Shown here piece by piece: positions 1 to 5,125 of a stretch of DNA of 5,125 bases; positions within the stretch are counted from its first letter, which is position 1; the number at the start of each line of letters is the position of its first letter. The stretch is from Firmicutes bacterium CAG:631. GTDB taxonomy: Bacteria > Bacillota_I > Bacilli_A > RFN20 > CAG-631. A program made the position numbers and the translations under genes. The stretch covers positions 29,200 to 34,324 of the forward strand of contig HF998012.1 of the NCBI GenBank assembly GCA_000433015.1, given 5' to 3'. A model generated the notes under the pieces. It searched no databases. It worked only from the letters and a program-made list of their open reading frames with translations, and was not told the origin of the DNA.

Positions 1-680
1 ATAATACTAGCACAAGCAACAGCCATAAATTGATTTTCTGCTTTAATATAAAAGGAGACATCACGAATAACATTGGTTGCTTTATAATCTTTTAAATATT
101 TAAAATATAATTCCTCGTCGCAAAATTGATCAATAATAATAGGACCTTCAAATTTTGTTTCTTCTTTTAATTTAGCAATTAAAAAGTTGTGTAAATAGGA
201 TTTTATCACATTTAAATTAAAATGATCCGAATGATAAATTTGATTATACTTTGTATTGCTTAATATCGAAACTTTAGCTTTTAATCGCTTCATTAATAAA
301 GGGGCTAAAAGACGAATTTTTTTATCATCTAATTGCTTAGAGTCTTTCACACCTAGTTGATTTAAAAAAGGATAATCCGCTTCTTGAACCAAACAACAAG
401 CCACAACAATAGGTCCAAAATAATCTCCTGTACCAACTTCATCACTACCCATATGGGCAAAGCCATCTTCCATTTTTTGCCAAATTGCATATTCATTGAC
501 TGCTTTACTACCTTGAATTAAGACAGTATAATTTGTATAAATTTGAATGGTAAAGGCATTGGTGGCAGCACGAAACAAAATGTTAGGATTGTTTGCTGTC
601 ACTTTACAATAATCATAAAAGTGAATAATTTTTTCGACTTGCTGCGGATTGGCTTTAAAAGAATATGCATTACCAGCCAT
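1..680 (-). CDS. rnhC: Ribonuclease HIII, 3' end cut off by the window edge
   Basis: RNase HIII is a cytoplasmic type 2 RNase H that cuts the RNA strand of RNA/DNA hybrids such as R-loops and primers. I translated this frame directly: the ATG at 680-678 opens a frame of 226 full codons with no stop before the edge. The family is usually about 300 residues, so roughly a quarter is missing. Residues 1-70 form the region where the family carries its TBP-like substrate-binding domain. The catalytic domain starts with the family signature GSDEVGTGDYFGP at residues 78-90, where D80 and E81 are the first catalytic acids. A DSK follows at 113-115, the third acid is probably D184 in IIIDQF, and the fourth is probably E215 in AENQFMAVACASI. 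The start lies inside the preceding gene, 6 nt after a modest GGTGG ribosome site, so translation is probably coupled to that gene. The GTGD motif with the long N-terminal domain separates it from RNase HII. Confidence 0.95.
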   Translation of the reverse strand, partial: MAGNAYSFKANPQQVEKIIHFYDYCKVTANNPNILFRAATNAFTIQIYTNYTVLIQGSKAVNEYAIWQKMEDGFAHMGSDEVGTGDYFGPIVVACCLVQEADYPFLNQLGVKDSKQLDDKKIRLLAPLLMKRLKAKVSILSNTKYNQIYHSDHFNLNVIKSYLHNFLIAKLKEETKFEGPIIIDQFCDEELYFKYLKDYKATNVIRDVSFYIKAENQFMAVACASI

Positions 681-1020
681 TACTATCCACCCGCAGTTTG
701 AGCTCATTTAATAAAAAACGTAATGCCTTTCTTGTTTTTCCTTTGTTTGCAGGACTAAAAACAGCAATATTGATATCGGTTCCACTTTTACTTCCTTGCA
801 CAAAAAAGGTGACATCATAACCGGCTTTTTGAGCAAAGATTTCATTAAATTGATTATTACAACGAATATGAGGATAATGTAAATCTTCAAGCATTTGTTG
901 AATTTCTTTTTTCATTGCTTCGACCCCCAATTTAAAATTTAGGGTTCTTAAAGTGGGATCTTTATGATCTTCTTTGCTTTCAGAAAAGGTTTCAAACATA
1001 CTTTTTATTTTATCAAACAT
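670..1020 (-). CDS. Unrecognised 116-residue protein, coupled to rnhC
   Basis: I do not recognise this family. The ATG at 1020-1018 is preferred over the in-frame GTG at 1029-1027 because that GTG lies inside the Shine-Dalgarno sequence. The N-terminus (MFDKIKSMFETF) could form a short amphipathic helix and is followed by a charged, probably flexible stretch (residues 13-26). Residues 27-48 look helical. Two likely beta strands follow, around GYDVTFFVQG and TDINIAVFSP, and then a basic helix around KTRKALRFLLNEL. There is no signal peptide, membrane segment, or cysteine cluster. The fold looks like a small soluble alpha/beta protein. It is the first gene after a strong promoter. Its last codons overlap the rnhC start by 11 nt, so the two are likely co-transcribed and translationally coupled. 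That suggests, but does not prove, a link to nucleic-acid metabolism. Confidence 0.8.
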   Translation of the reverse strand: MFDKIKSMFETFSESKEDHKDPTLRTLNFKLGVEAMKKEIQQMLEDLHYPHIRCNNQFNEIFAQKAGYDVTFFVQGSKSGTDINIAVFSPANKGKTRKALRFLLNELKLRVDSNGW

Positions 1021-1024
1021 TCCT

Positions 1025-1032
1025 ATCACCTC
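1025..1032 (-). promoter_or_regulatory. Ribosome binding site that decides the start of the 116-residue gene
   Basis: Read on the minus strand, GAGGTGAT is a full 8-base complement to the usual Bacillota 16S rRNA 3' end, and it sits 4 nt before the ATG at 1020. The in-frame GTG at 1029-1027 is part of this motif, so it is unlikely to be the initiator. Confidence 0.8.
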
Positions 1033-1043
1033 ATTTCATACTT

Positions 1044-1072
1044 ATTATAGCATATTTTTGCTTTTTAGGGAA
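1044..1072 (-). promoter_or_regulatory. Extended -10 promoter for the 116-residue gene and rnhC
   Basis: On the minus strand the -10 is a perfect TATAAT (1049-1044) preceded by TGC (1052-1050), which makes an extended -10. A weak -35, TTCCCT (1072-1067), lies 17 bp upstream, and the extended -10 probably compensates for it. Transcription would start near 1037, leaving a leader of about 16 nt before the ATG at 1020. This is the typical housekeeping sigma-A pattern. The element overlaps the plus-strand promoter for rsmE. Confidence 0.75.
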
Positions 1073-1086
1073 AATAATGTTATGAT
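1058..1086 (+). promoter_or_regulatory. Extended -10 promoter for the rsmE-mtaB-deoC-murI operon
   Basis: The -35 TTGCTT (1058-1063) is separated by exactly 17 bp from the -10 TATGAT (1081-1086), and TGT directly before the -10 gives an extended -10. The predicted start is near 1093, so the leader before the rsmE ATG would be only about 15 nt. The GGAG ribosome site (1094-1097) would then lie almost at the 5' end of the transcript. No riboswitch or leader structure can fit here. Confidence 0.75.
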
Positions 1087-1107
1087 ATTTAGCGGAGTGG
1101 ATGAGTC

Positions 1108-1833
1108 ATGCAATATTATTTTGTTAGTCAAAAAGAAGGAAAATTTCAATTGACAAAAGAAGATTATCATCATGTTAAAAACGTGATGCGACTAAAAGAA
1201 AATGATCATCTTGTCTGTGTTTATGACCAAAAAAAATATTTATGTGCTATTCATTATATTAAAGATTCTTATTGGCTTGAAACTTTAAATGAAATGGAGC
1301 CAACTAAAGAATTACCATTGCAAATTGAACTTTATCAAGCGTTAATTAAAAATGACAAAATGGATTGGGTCATTCAAAAAGTAACAGAAATTGGAGTAAC
1401 AAAGATTATTCCCATGATGTGTAAACGTTGTATTGTTAAAATAGAAGAAAATAAACAAGAAGCAAAACGAATTCGTTATCAAAAAATTATAAAAGAAGCC
1501 TGTGAACAATCCCATCGTAGTTTTATGCCTATTATTTCTGAATTTATAAATTTAAAAGATATTCAATTAGAAAAAAATACATTAGGGCTAGTTGCTTATG
1601 AAGAAGAGATTCAAAAAAAGGATTGGACTTTAATTATTCAACCTAAGTTATATCAAAAAATCGCGATTGTTATAGGTCCTGAAGGAGGATTTGAAAAAGA
1701 AGAAATTGAACTTTTAAAAAATAAGGGTTTTCATTGTATTTCATTAGGAAGTCGGATTTTACGGAGTGAGACAGCAGCAATTTATGCATGTTCCGTTTTA
1801 GCTCATCATTTAGAATATCAAAAGGAGGAATAA
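1108..1833 (+). CDS. rsmE: 16S rRNA (uracil1498-N3)-methyltransferase RsmE
   Basis: RsmE uses S-adenosylmethionine to methylate N3 of U1498 in 16S rRNA of the small ribosomal subunit. The protein has 241 residues, which is normal for the family. Residues 1-70 form the N-terminal PUA-like RNA-binding part, including HHVKNVMRLK (21-30). The SPOUT (trefoil-knot) methyltransferase domain follows. Its family signatures are KMDWVIQKVTEIGV (84-97), EACEQSHRS (130-138), IGPEGGF (189-195) and LGSRILRSETAA (213-224). The last two build the cofactor-binding knot. The ATG at 1108 follows GGAG (1094-1097) at a 10 nt spacing; the ATG at 1101 is out of frame. It is the first gene of the operon and is followed 2 nt later by mtaB, the same order as yqeU-yqeV in B. 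subtilis. The prmA and dnaJ genes often found upstream are absent here. Confidence 0.96.
   Translation: MQYYFVSQKEGKFQLTKEDYHHVKNVMRLKENDHLVCVYDQKKYLCAIHYIKDSYWLETLNEMEPTKELPLQIELYQALIKNDKMDWVIQKVTEIGVTKIIPMMCKRCIVKIEENKQEAKRIRYQKIIKEACEQSHRSFMPIISEFINLKDIQLEKNTLGLVAYEEEIQKKDWTLIIQPKLYQKIAIVIGPEGGFEKEEIELLKNKGFHCISLGSRILRSETAAIYACSVLAHHLEYQKEE
1821..1828 (+). promoter_or_regulatory. Ribosome binding site that decides the mtaB start
   Basis: AAAGGAGG lies inside the last codons of rsmE, 7 nt before the ATG at 1836. It fixes the mtaB start there, rather than at the in-frame ATG at 1788, which lies within rsmE, lacks a comparable site and would add 16 residues with no family counterpart. Confidence 0.9.
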
Positions 1834-1835
1834 TC

Positions 1836-3140
1836 ATGTCCCAATTTTTTATTTATGCTTTGGGGTGTAAAGTAAATACATATGAATTAGAAAGTATTAA
1901 AGAAAGTTTAATTGCTTTAGGATTACAACAAACTTTTGATGTGACTCAAGCCGATTATATCCTTTTAAATACATGTTGTGTGACAAATACAGCTCAAAGT
2001 AAAAGTCGTCAAAAAATTTCAAGTTTTCAAAAGGCAAATCCAAATGCAATTTTGATTGTAATGGGATGTTATGCTCAAGGCTTTGAAAAAGAAGTTCAAG
2101 AACATTTTCATGTTCAATTATTAGTCGGAACAAAAAATCGACATCAAATTGTTGATTACATTTCAAAATTAGAAAAAGAATCACAAATTTCTTTGGTAGA
2201 AGATGTTTTAAACTATCATGTCTATGAAAATTTAAAGGTTTCTCACTATAGCGAAAATACGAGAGCCTTTTTAAAAATCCAAGATGGATGTAATAATTTT
2301 TGTAGTTATTGTATTATTCCTTATGTGCGTGGTCCCATTAAAAGTCGTGATGTAAAGGATGTACTTGAAGAAGCAAAAACCCTTTTAAAAAATGGCTATA
2401 AAGAAATTGTTTTAACAGGGATTCATACCGGTAGTTATGGAAAAGATTTAAATGATATGAATTTTAGCGATTTAGTCGAAAAATTATTGCAATTAGATGG
2501 TTTATATCGTTTACGCATTTCTTCTATAGAAGAGAGTGAAATTGACGATAAACTCATTTATTTATTAAAAACATCGCCTATTTTAGCAAAACATTTACAT
2601 ATTCCTTTACAAGCAGGGAGTGATGCCATTTTAAAATTAATGAATCGAAAATATGATGCGCAAACTTATCTGCAAAAAATTCAAAAAATTCAACATGAAA
2701 TTCCTCAAATCGCCATTTCAACTGATGTGATTGTCGGTTTTCCTAATGAAACCGAAGATGATTTTTTAAAATCAGTTGAGATGTGTAAAACGATTGGTTT
2801 TAGTAAAATCCATGTCTTTCCTTATTCTAGTCGCAATCAAACTCCTGCTGCAAAAATGAAAGGACAAATTCATGGAAGCATTAAAAAAGAAAGAGTAAAA
2901 ACGTTAACTGCTCTTTCCGATACGTTAATGCAGCGATATAATCAACAATTTGTAAATCAAGAAGTTGAAATGCTAGTTGAAACCATCGACCAAGATATTG
3001 CCTATGGACATACAAGTCAATTTATCTATGTCCAATGTAAAATTGATACTAAAAAAGTTTTTAAAAATGATATAATTAAAGTGAGATTGATTCAAATTCA
3101 TCAAGATCACATGATTGCAAGCTGGGAGGAATCAAAATGA
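1836..3140 (+). CDS. mtaB: tRNA N6-threonylcarbamoyladenosine methylthiotransferase MtaB
   Basis: MtaB is a radical-SAM enzyme that converts t6A to ms2t6A at position 37 of ANN-decoding tRNAs, which improves decoding. It has 434 residues, close to the family norm. The N-terminal UPF0004 domain carries three cysteines for one iron-sulfur cluster: C11 ([10 protein letters not shown]), C47 (LNTCCVTN) and C78 (MGCYA). The radical-SAM domain has the CxxxCxxC motif with C152, C156 and C159 (GCNNFCSYC) for the second cluster. It continues through [11 protein letters not shown] (192-202), HIPLQAGSD (255-263) and [10 protein letters not shown] (297-306). Residues from about 372 onward match the position of the TRAM RNA-binding domain. 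The ALGCKVN start and the rsmE neighbour favour MtaB (YqeV type) over MiaB or RimO. It ends in an ATGA overlap with deoC, implying translational coupling. Confidence 0.95.
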   Translation: MSQFFIYALGCKVNTYELESIKESLIALGLQQTFDVTQADYILLNTCCVTNTAQSKSRQKISSFQKANPNAILIVMGCYAQGFEKEVQEHFHVQLLVGTKNRHQIVDYISKLEKESQISLVEDVLNYHVYENLKVSHYSENTRAFLKIQDGCNNFCSYCIIPYVRGPIKSRDVKDVLEEAKTLLKNGYKEIVLTGIHTGSYGKDLNDMNFSDLVEKLLQLDGLYRLRISSIEESEIDDKLIYLLKTSPILAKHLHIPLQAGSDAILKLMNRKYDAQTYLQKIQKIQHEIPQIAISTDVIVGFPNETEDDFLKSVEMCKTIGFSKIHVFPYSSRNQTPAAKMKGQIHGSIKKERVKTLTALSDTLMQRYNQQFVNQEVEMLVETIDQDIAYGHTSQFIYVQCKIDTKKVFKNDIIKVRLIQIHQDHMIASWEESK

Positions 3141-3799
3141 AACTAAATCAATACATTGATCATACTTTATTGAAACAAGACGCAACACAAAAACAAATTG
3201 AAACATTATGTCAACAAGCAATTACCTATGAATTTGCTTCTGTCTGTGTGAATCCTTATTATGTTTCTTATTGTAAATCGCTATTAAAAAATAGTGCGGT
3301 TAAAGTTTGTACGGTTATCGGTTTTCCTTTGGGAAGTAATACCACTGCAACAAAAGCCTTTGAAACGGAAGATGCCATTTTAAATGGTGCCGATGAAATT
3401 GATATGGTTATCAATGTCAGTGCTTTAAAAAATAAACAAGATGATGTAGTTTTAAAAGATATTGAAGCGGTTGTTGCTGCTGCTAAAGGCCATTTGGTCA
3501 AAGTCATTTTAGAAACCTGCCTATTAACACCTCAAGAAATCGTAAAAGCGTGTCAATTGGCCATGAAAGCAAAAGCACAATATGTAAAAACTTCTACCGG
3601 TTTTTCTACCATGGGTGCTACCATTGAAAATGTTAAGTTAATGTATGAAACGGTTCATCCAACTTTAAAAGTAAAAGCTTCAGGTGGCGTTAGAAGTTAT
3701 GAAGATGCACTAGCCATGATTCAAGCAGGAGCTAGTCGAATTGGAACATCAAATGGAGTAGCCATTATGGAACATCAAGACGCCAAAGAGGATTATTGA
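3137..3799 (+). CDS. deoC: Deoxyribose-phosphate aldolase
   Basis: DeoC is a cytoplasmic class I aldolase that splits 2-deoxy-D-ribose 5-phosphate into glyceraldehyde 3-phosphate and acetaldehyde. This lets the cell use deoxynucleosides as carbon. The 220-residue length is normal for Bacillota. Visible family motifs are IDHTLLK (7-13), SVCVNP (35-40), [10 protein letters not shown] (57-66), and EIDMVIN (87-93), where D89 is the likely proton-relay acid. The Schiff-base lysine is K151 in YVKTSTGF, and the second active-site lysine is K180 in KASGGVR. RIGTSNG (201-207) is the phosphate-binding end of the barrel. The ATG overlaps the mtaB stop (ATGA), and GGGAGGA (3124-3130) supplies the ribosome site. 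No other deo genes are present in the window, so the gene travels with translation and cell-wall genes and not within a deo operon. No deo-type regulatory site is visible. Confidence 0.97.
   Translation: MKLNQYIDHTLLKQDATQKQIETLCQQAITYEFASVCVNPYYVSYCKSLLKNSAVKVCTVIGFPLGSNTTATKAFETEDAILNGADEIDMVINVSALKNKQDDVVLKDIEAVVAAAKGHLVKVILETCLLTPQEIVKACQLAMKAKAQYVKTSTGFSTMGATIENVKLMYETVHPTLKVKASGGVRSYEDALAMIQAGASRIGTSNGVAIMEHQDAKEDY
3785..3791 (+). promoter_or_regulatory. Ribosome binding site that decides the murI start
   Basis: AAAGAGG lies in the last codons of deoC, 7 nt before the ATG at 3799. This favours that ATG over the in-frame TTG at 3796. The ATG shares one base with the deoC stop codon (TGATG), a classic stop-start arrangement for coupled reinitiation. 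Confidence 0.75.
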
Positions 3800-4521
3800 T
3801 GAAAATTGGCATTGTAGATAGTGGGCTTGGAGGTATTGTAGTTTTAAAAGAATGTATTCAACAACATAAAACCGCTCATTTTATCTATTATGGAGACTAT
3901 CAACATTCTCCTTATGGAAATAAAAACGACATGCAGTTAAAAAGCTATTATCAAGCTGCAATGTCGTTTTTTTTAAAACAAAATTGTGATTTGGTCATTG
4001 TTGCCTGTAATACGTTAGCGACCATTATTGATCCCACTGAAAAAAGATGTGTCACTCCCATTATGGCTGTTCAAAAAAAAATTATCGAATCTTCCTCTTC
4101 TAATCTTATTGTTTTAGCTACAAAAAGAACCATTCAAAGCAAAGTTTATGATTTTCAAAAATGCAATCTTGTTGCCTGTCCCCGTTTTGTTAAAAAAATT
4201 GAAAAAAATCCTCAAAGCGATTATCATAAAGTCGTTTGTCATTATTTAAAAAAATATCCCAATGCAAAAACTATTGTTTTAGGATGTACCCATTATCAAC
4301 TGCTTAAAGAAACAATTCAAAATCATTTTTTACATCCCATTACGATTATTGATAGCAGTGAAGAATTAGTGCGACAACTATCTTTTAAAAATTCGCCTTT
4401 AAAAATTGATTTATATGTAACAAAATTAACTCGACGAATTCAAAAAAATATTGCCACTCTTTTAAAGAATGAAAGTTATCAGTTGCAAAAAATAAAAAAG
4501 GATGAAATCTCATCCTTTTAA
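3799..4521 (+). CDS. murI: Glutamate racemase
   Basis: MurI interconverts L- and D-glutamate in the cytoplasm, supplying D-glutamate for peptidoglycan. It uses two catalytic cysteines and no cofactor. Family landmarks are IGIVDSGLGG (3-12) with D7 and S8, and PYGNK (38-42). The first catalytic cysteine is C70 in VACNTLAT. E135 in ACPRFVKKIE matches the family's active-site glutamate. The second cysteine is C163 with H165 in LGCTHYQLL. At 240 residues it is somewhat shorter than the usual 260-270, but all key residues are present, so it is probably active. The related aspartate racemases are less likely given the GCTHY and ACPRFV context. It is the last gene of the operon, starting in a TGATG overlap with deoC. 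Two hairpins lie inside it: a terminator-like one at 3922-3974, and the operon terminator covering its final codons. If the enzyme is essential here, the organism makes peptidoglycan and is not a wall-less mollicute. Confidence 0.93.
   Translation: MKIGIVDSGLGGIVVLKECIQQHKTAHFIYYGDYQHSPYGNKNDMQLKSYYQAAMSFFLKQNCDLVIVACNTLATIIDPTEKRCVTPIMAVQKKIIESSSSNLIVLATKRTIQSKVYDFQKCNLVACPRFVKKIEKNPQSDYHKVVCHYLKKYPNAKTIVLGCTHYQLLKETIQNHFLHPITIIDSSEELVRQLSFKNSPLKIDLYVTKLTRRIQKNIATLLKNESYQLQKIKKDEISSF
3922..3974 (+). other. Terminator-like hairpin inside murI
   Basis: The 11 bases at 3922-3932 (AAAAACGACAT) pair perfectly with 3961-3971. GCAG at 3933-3936 continues the stem with CTGC at 3956-3959, with one bulged A at 3960. 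The loop is 19 nt (3937-3955). The 3' arm runs into eight consecutive T bases (3967-3974). This has the form of an intrinsic terminator, but it lies about 125 nt into a coding sequence. The pairing is directly visible; any function is inference. Confidence 0.55.
4496..4519. terminator. Bidirectional intrinsic terminator between murI and the GNAT gene
   Basis: AAAAGGATGA (4496-4505) pairs perfectly with TCATCCTTTT (4510-4519) around a 4 nt loop, giving a 10 bp stem. For minus-strand transcripts the 3' arm runs into a very good U tract (T6-A-T6, from 4499 down to 4487). For the plus strand only TTTT follows before AATCATTAATTTT, so termination should be weaker in that direction. The hairpin occupies the last murI codons and both stop codons. 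Confidence 0.85.
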
Positions 4522-4997
4522 TCATTAATTTTAAATGAAAAGCCCATTAATTCAATTTGCTTTGTTTTTCCCGGTAATTTTGTTGATAATGTAAAAGTAT
4601 CAATACTATCAAATCCTAAGTGATGATAAAGTTTTAATGCTTTTGTGTTGGAAGGCATGACTTCAATTTGAACGCGTTCATTTCCTTTGTTCATTAAAAT
4701 TTGTTTAATTTCTAATAATGCAAAAGAACCTAAACCTTGTCCTCTAAAAGTATCTTTAATGTATAAATATTCAATGTTATTGACATAACCATATTTATCA
4801 TTGACATAAATAAAGCCAGCAATTTGCTTGTCATCACTCATAATTAAATAACTGACACATTTAGGGTCTAGTAAACGCCGTAAATCTTCTAAAATATCTC
4901 CCTTTGAAACATCTTGTTGTTGCGTTTTCCAGAAATCTTTAAGCATGGTTGATAATTCTTGTAAATCATCTAATTCTATTTTCTTTAAATAAGGCAT
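4518..4997 (-). CDS. GNAT-family N-acetyltransferase, substrate unknown
   Basis: This is a probable cytoplasmic acetyl-CoA-dependent N-acetyltransferase of 159 residues, the usual size for a single GNAT domain. Motif A, the acetyl-CoA pyrophosphate loop, is RGQGLG at 85-90 (the RxxGxG pattern), preceded by the strand IEYLYIKDTF (75-84). The following helix LLEIKQILMNKG (94-105) and strand VQIEVMP (109-115) fit the fold. Motif B is N117 through A120 and Y124 to GF at 128-129. The N-terminal helices (10-45) and the sheet LIMSDDKQIAGFIYV (51-65) complete it. The substrate cannot be told: drug, protein N-terminus or small-molecule amines are all possible. The start at 4997 is chosen because AAAGGAGG lies 5 nt upstream; the in-frame ATG at 5030 would add 11 residues containing the ribosome site and falls at the promoter. 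It is monocistronic within the window and converges on murI. Confidence 0.9.
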   Translation of the reverse strand: MPYLKKIELDDLQELSTMLKDFWKTQQQDVSKGDILEDLRRLLDPKCVSYLIMSDDKQIAGFIYVNDKYGYVNNIEYLYIKDTFRGQGLGSFALLEIKQILMNKGNERVQIEVMPSNTKALKLYHHLGFDSIDTFTLSTKLPGKTKQIELMGFSFKIND

Positions 4998-5002
4998 GTT
5001 AT

Positions 5003-5010
5003 CCTCCTTT
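5003..5010 (-). promoter_or_regulatory. Ribosome binding site that decides the GNAT gene start
   Basis: Read on the minus strand, AAAGGAGG lies 5 nt before the ATG at 4997. It is as strong as the mtaB site. It rules in favour of the 159-residue reading over the 170-residue one. Confidence 0.88.
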
Positions 5011-5027
5011 GCTTTACATACCAATTT

Positions 5028-5043
5028 CATTTTAGCATTTTAG
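5028..5043. repeat. Two tandem copies of an 8-base unit over the GNAT promoter -10
   Basis: CATTTTAG occurs twice without a gap at 5028-5035 and 5036-5043 (CTAAAATG on the minus strand). A further ATTTTAGCA at 5058-5066 repeats the extended -10 word 29 bp upstream. The first copy supplies the -10 of the GNAT promoter. The others may be fortuitous in AT-rich DNA or may be secondary -10 elements. Confidence 0.5.
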
Positions 5044-5057
5044 TCGGTAAAAAGCAA
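5029..5057 (-). promoter_or_regulatory. Extended -10 promoter for the GNAT gene
   Basis: On the minus strand the -35 TTGCTT (5057-5052) is 17 bp from the -10 TAAAAT (5034-5029), which is preceded by TGC (5037-5035). Transcription would start near 5022, giving a leader of about 25 nt that holds the ribosome site. The start falls downstream of the alternative ATG at 5030, which confirms the shorter protein. The architecture and -35 region match the rsmE promoter. Confidence 0.75.
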
Positions 5058-5125
5058 ATTTTAGCAGAGTAAGGAGTTTTTAGAAAACAGAACATTTATA
5101 TCTAAAACTTGATGATTTCCCCAAG
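5058..5125. other. Intergenic end of the window, no gene seen
   Basis: No open frame with a ribosome site starts here on either strand. The last 18 bases contain CTTG and CAAG as a 4 bp inverted repeat (5108-5111 with 5122-5125), with TTTT following on the minus strand. This could be part of a terminator for a minus-strand gene beyond the window, but the edge cuts it off and it is too short to call. Confidence 0.4.

Noticed and set aside
768..871. Possible homology between the 116-residue protein and the RNase HIII N-terminal domain, from a shared QGSK
   Set aside because: Only four residues match after a beta strand in each protein, and the surrounding strand order does not line up. A structure comparison would be needed to claim it.
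708..890. 60-residue minus-strand frame
   Set aside because: It lies wholly within the 116-residue gene on the same strand in another frame, with low-complexity hydrophobic composition and no ribosome site.
1788..1835. In-frame upstream extension of mtaB by 16 residues
   Set aside because: It overlaps rsmE, has no good ribosome site at 1788, and the extra residues precede the conserved family N-terminus. The AAAGGAGG site points to 1836.
1897..2184. 95-residue minus-strand frame
   Set aside because: It is antisense to the MtaB cysteine-rich domain, which is well conserved, and there is no promoter or ribosome site.
3375..3387. Small inverted repeat CCATTT-T-AAATGG in deoC
   Set aside because: The single-base centre cannot form a hairpin loop without losing pairs, and it falls in conserved codons of the aldolase. 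It is likely chance in AT-rich DNA.
3268..3507. 79-residue minus-strand frame
   Set aside because: It is antisense to the deoC core motifs; its composition rich in Thr, Ser, Ala and Leu is a shadow of the sense codons.
4997..5030. 11-residue N-terminal extension of the GNAT protein
   Set aside because: The extension would contain the Shine-Dalgarno sequence, and the predicted transcript starts downstream of its ATG.
5108..5125. Partial terminator or start of a plus-strand gene at the right edge
   Set aside because: Only a 4 bp inverted repeat is visible and the edge truncates it. The ATG at 5112 has no ribosome site nearby.

Overview
The window looks like an ordinary housekeeping segment of a low-GC, Bacillota-type chromosome. 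The DNA is strongly AT-rich, with a GC content of roughly 30% judged by eye. It has strong Shine-Dalgarno sequences (AAAGGAGG, GAGGTGAT), extended -10 promoters, an RNase HIII gene and the adjacent pair rsmE-mtaB, which matches B. subtilis yqeU-yqeV. TGA is used as a stop codon (mtaB, deoC) and tryptophan is TGG, so the code is standard and a Mycoplasma/Spiroplasma origin is unlikely. An Erysipelotrichia-like, Acholeplasma-like or similar AT-rich Firmicute is plausible, but the species cannot be named from this sequence.

Layout, left to right. A minus-strand pair runs off the left edge: an unrecognised 116-residue protein (670-1020) followed by the 5' three quarters of rnhC (1-680), overlapping it by 11 nt. 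A short divergent intergenic region (1021-1107) holds two interleaved extended -10 promoters, one for the minus-strand pair and one for the plus-strand operon. The plus-strand operon is rsmE (1108-1833), mtaB (1836-3140), deoC (3137-3799) and murI (3799-4521). Its genes are 2 nt apart, overlapping by 4 nt, and overlapping by 1 nt, which suggests one transcript with translational coupling. A convergent minus-strand GNAT acetyltransferase gene (4518-4997) meets murI tail to tail. Their stop codons share a TTAA, and a bidirectional terminator lies in the overlap. The GNAT gene has a clear promoter and ribosome site at 5003-5057. The last ~70 bases (5058-5125) hold no gene that I can support.

Functionally the plus-strand operon mixes translation quality (rRNA methylation by RsmE, tRNA methylthiolation by MtaB), deoxynucleoside catabolism (DeoC) and cell-wall precursor supply (MurI). 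RNase HIII on the other side removes RNA from RNA/DNA hybrids. I found no mobile element, CRISPR array, RNA gene or obvious novel system. The observations most worth a second look are a terminator-like hairpin inside murI, the interleaved divergent promoters, the near-identical -35 regions of the rsmE and GNAT promoters, and the unidentified protein coupled to rnhC.
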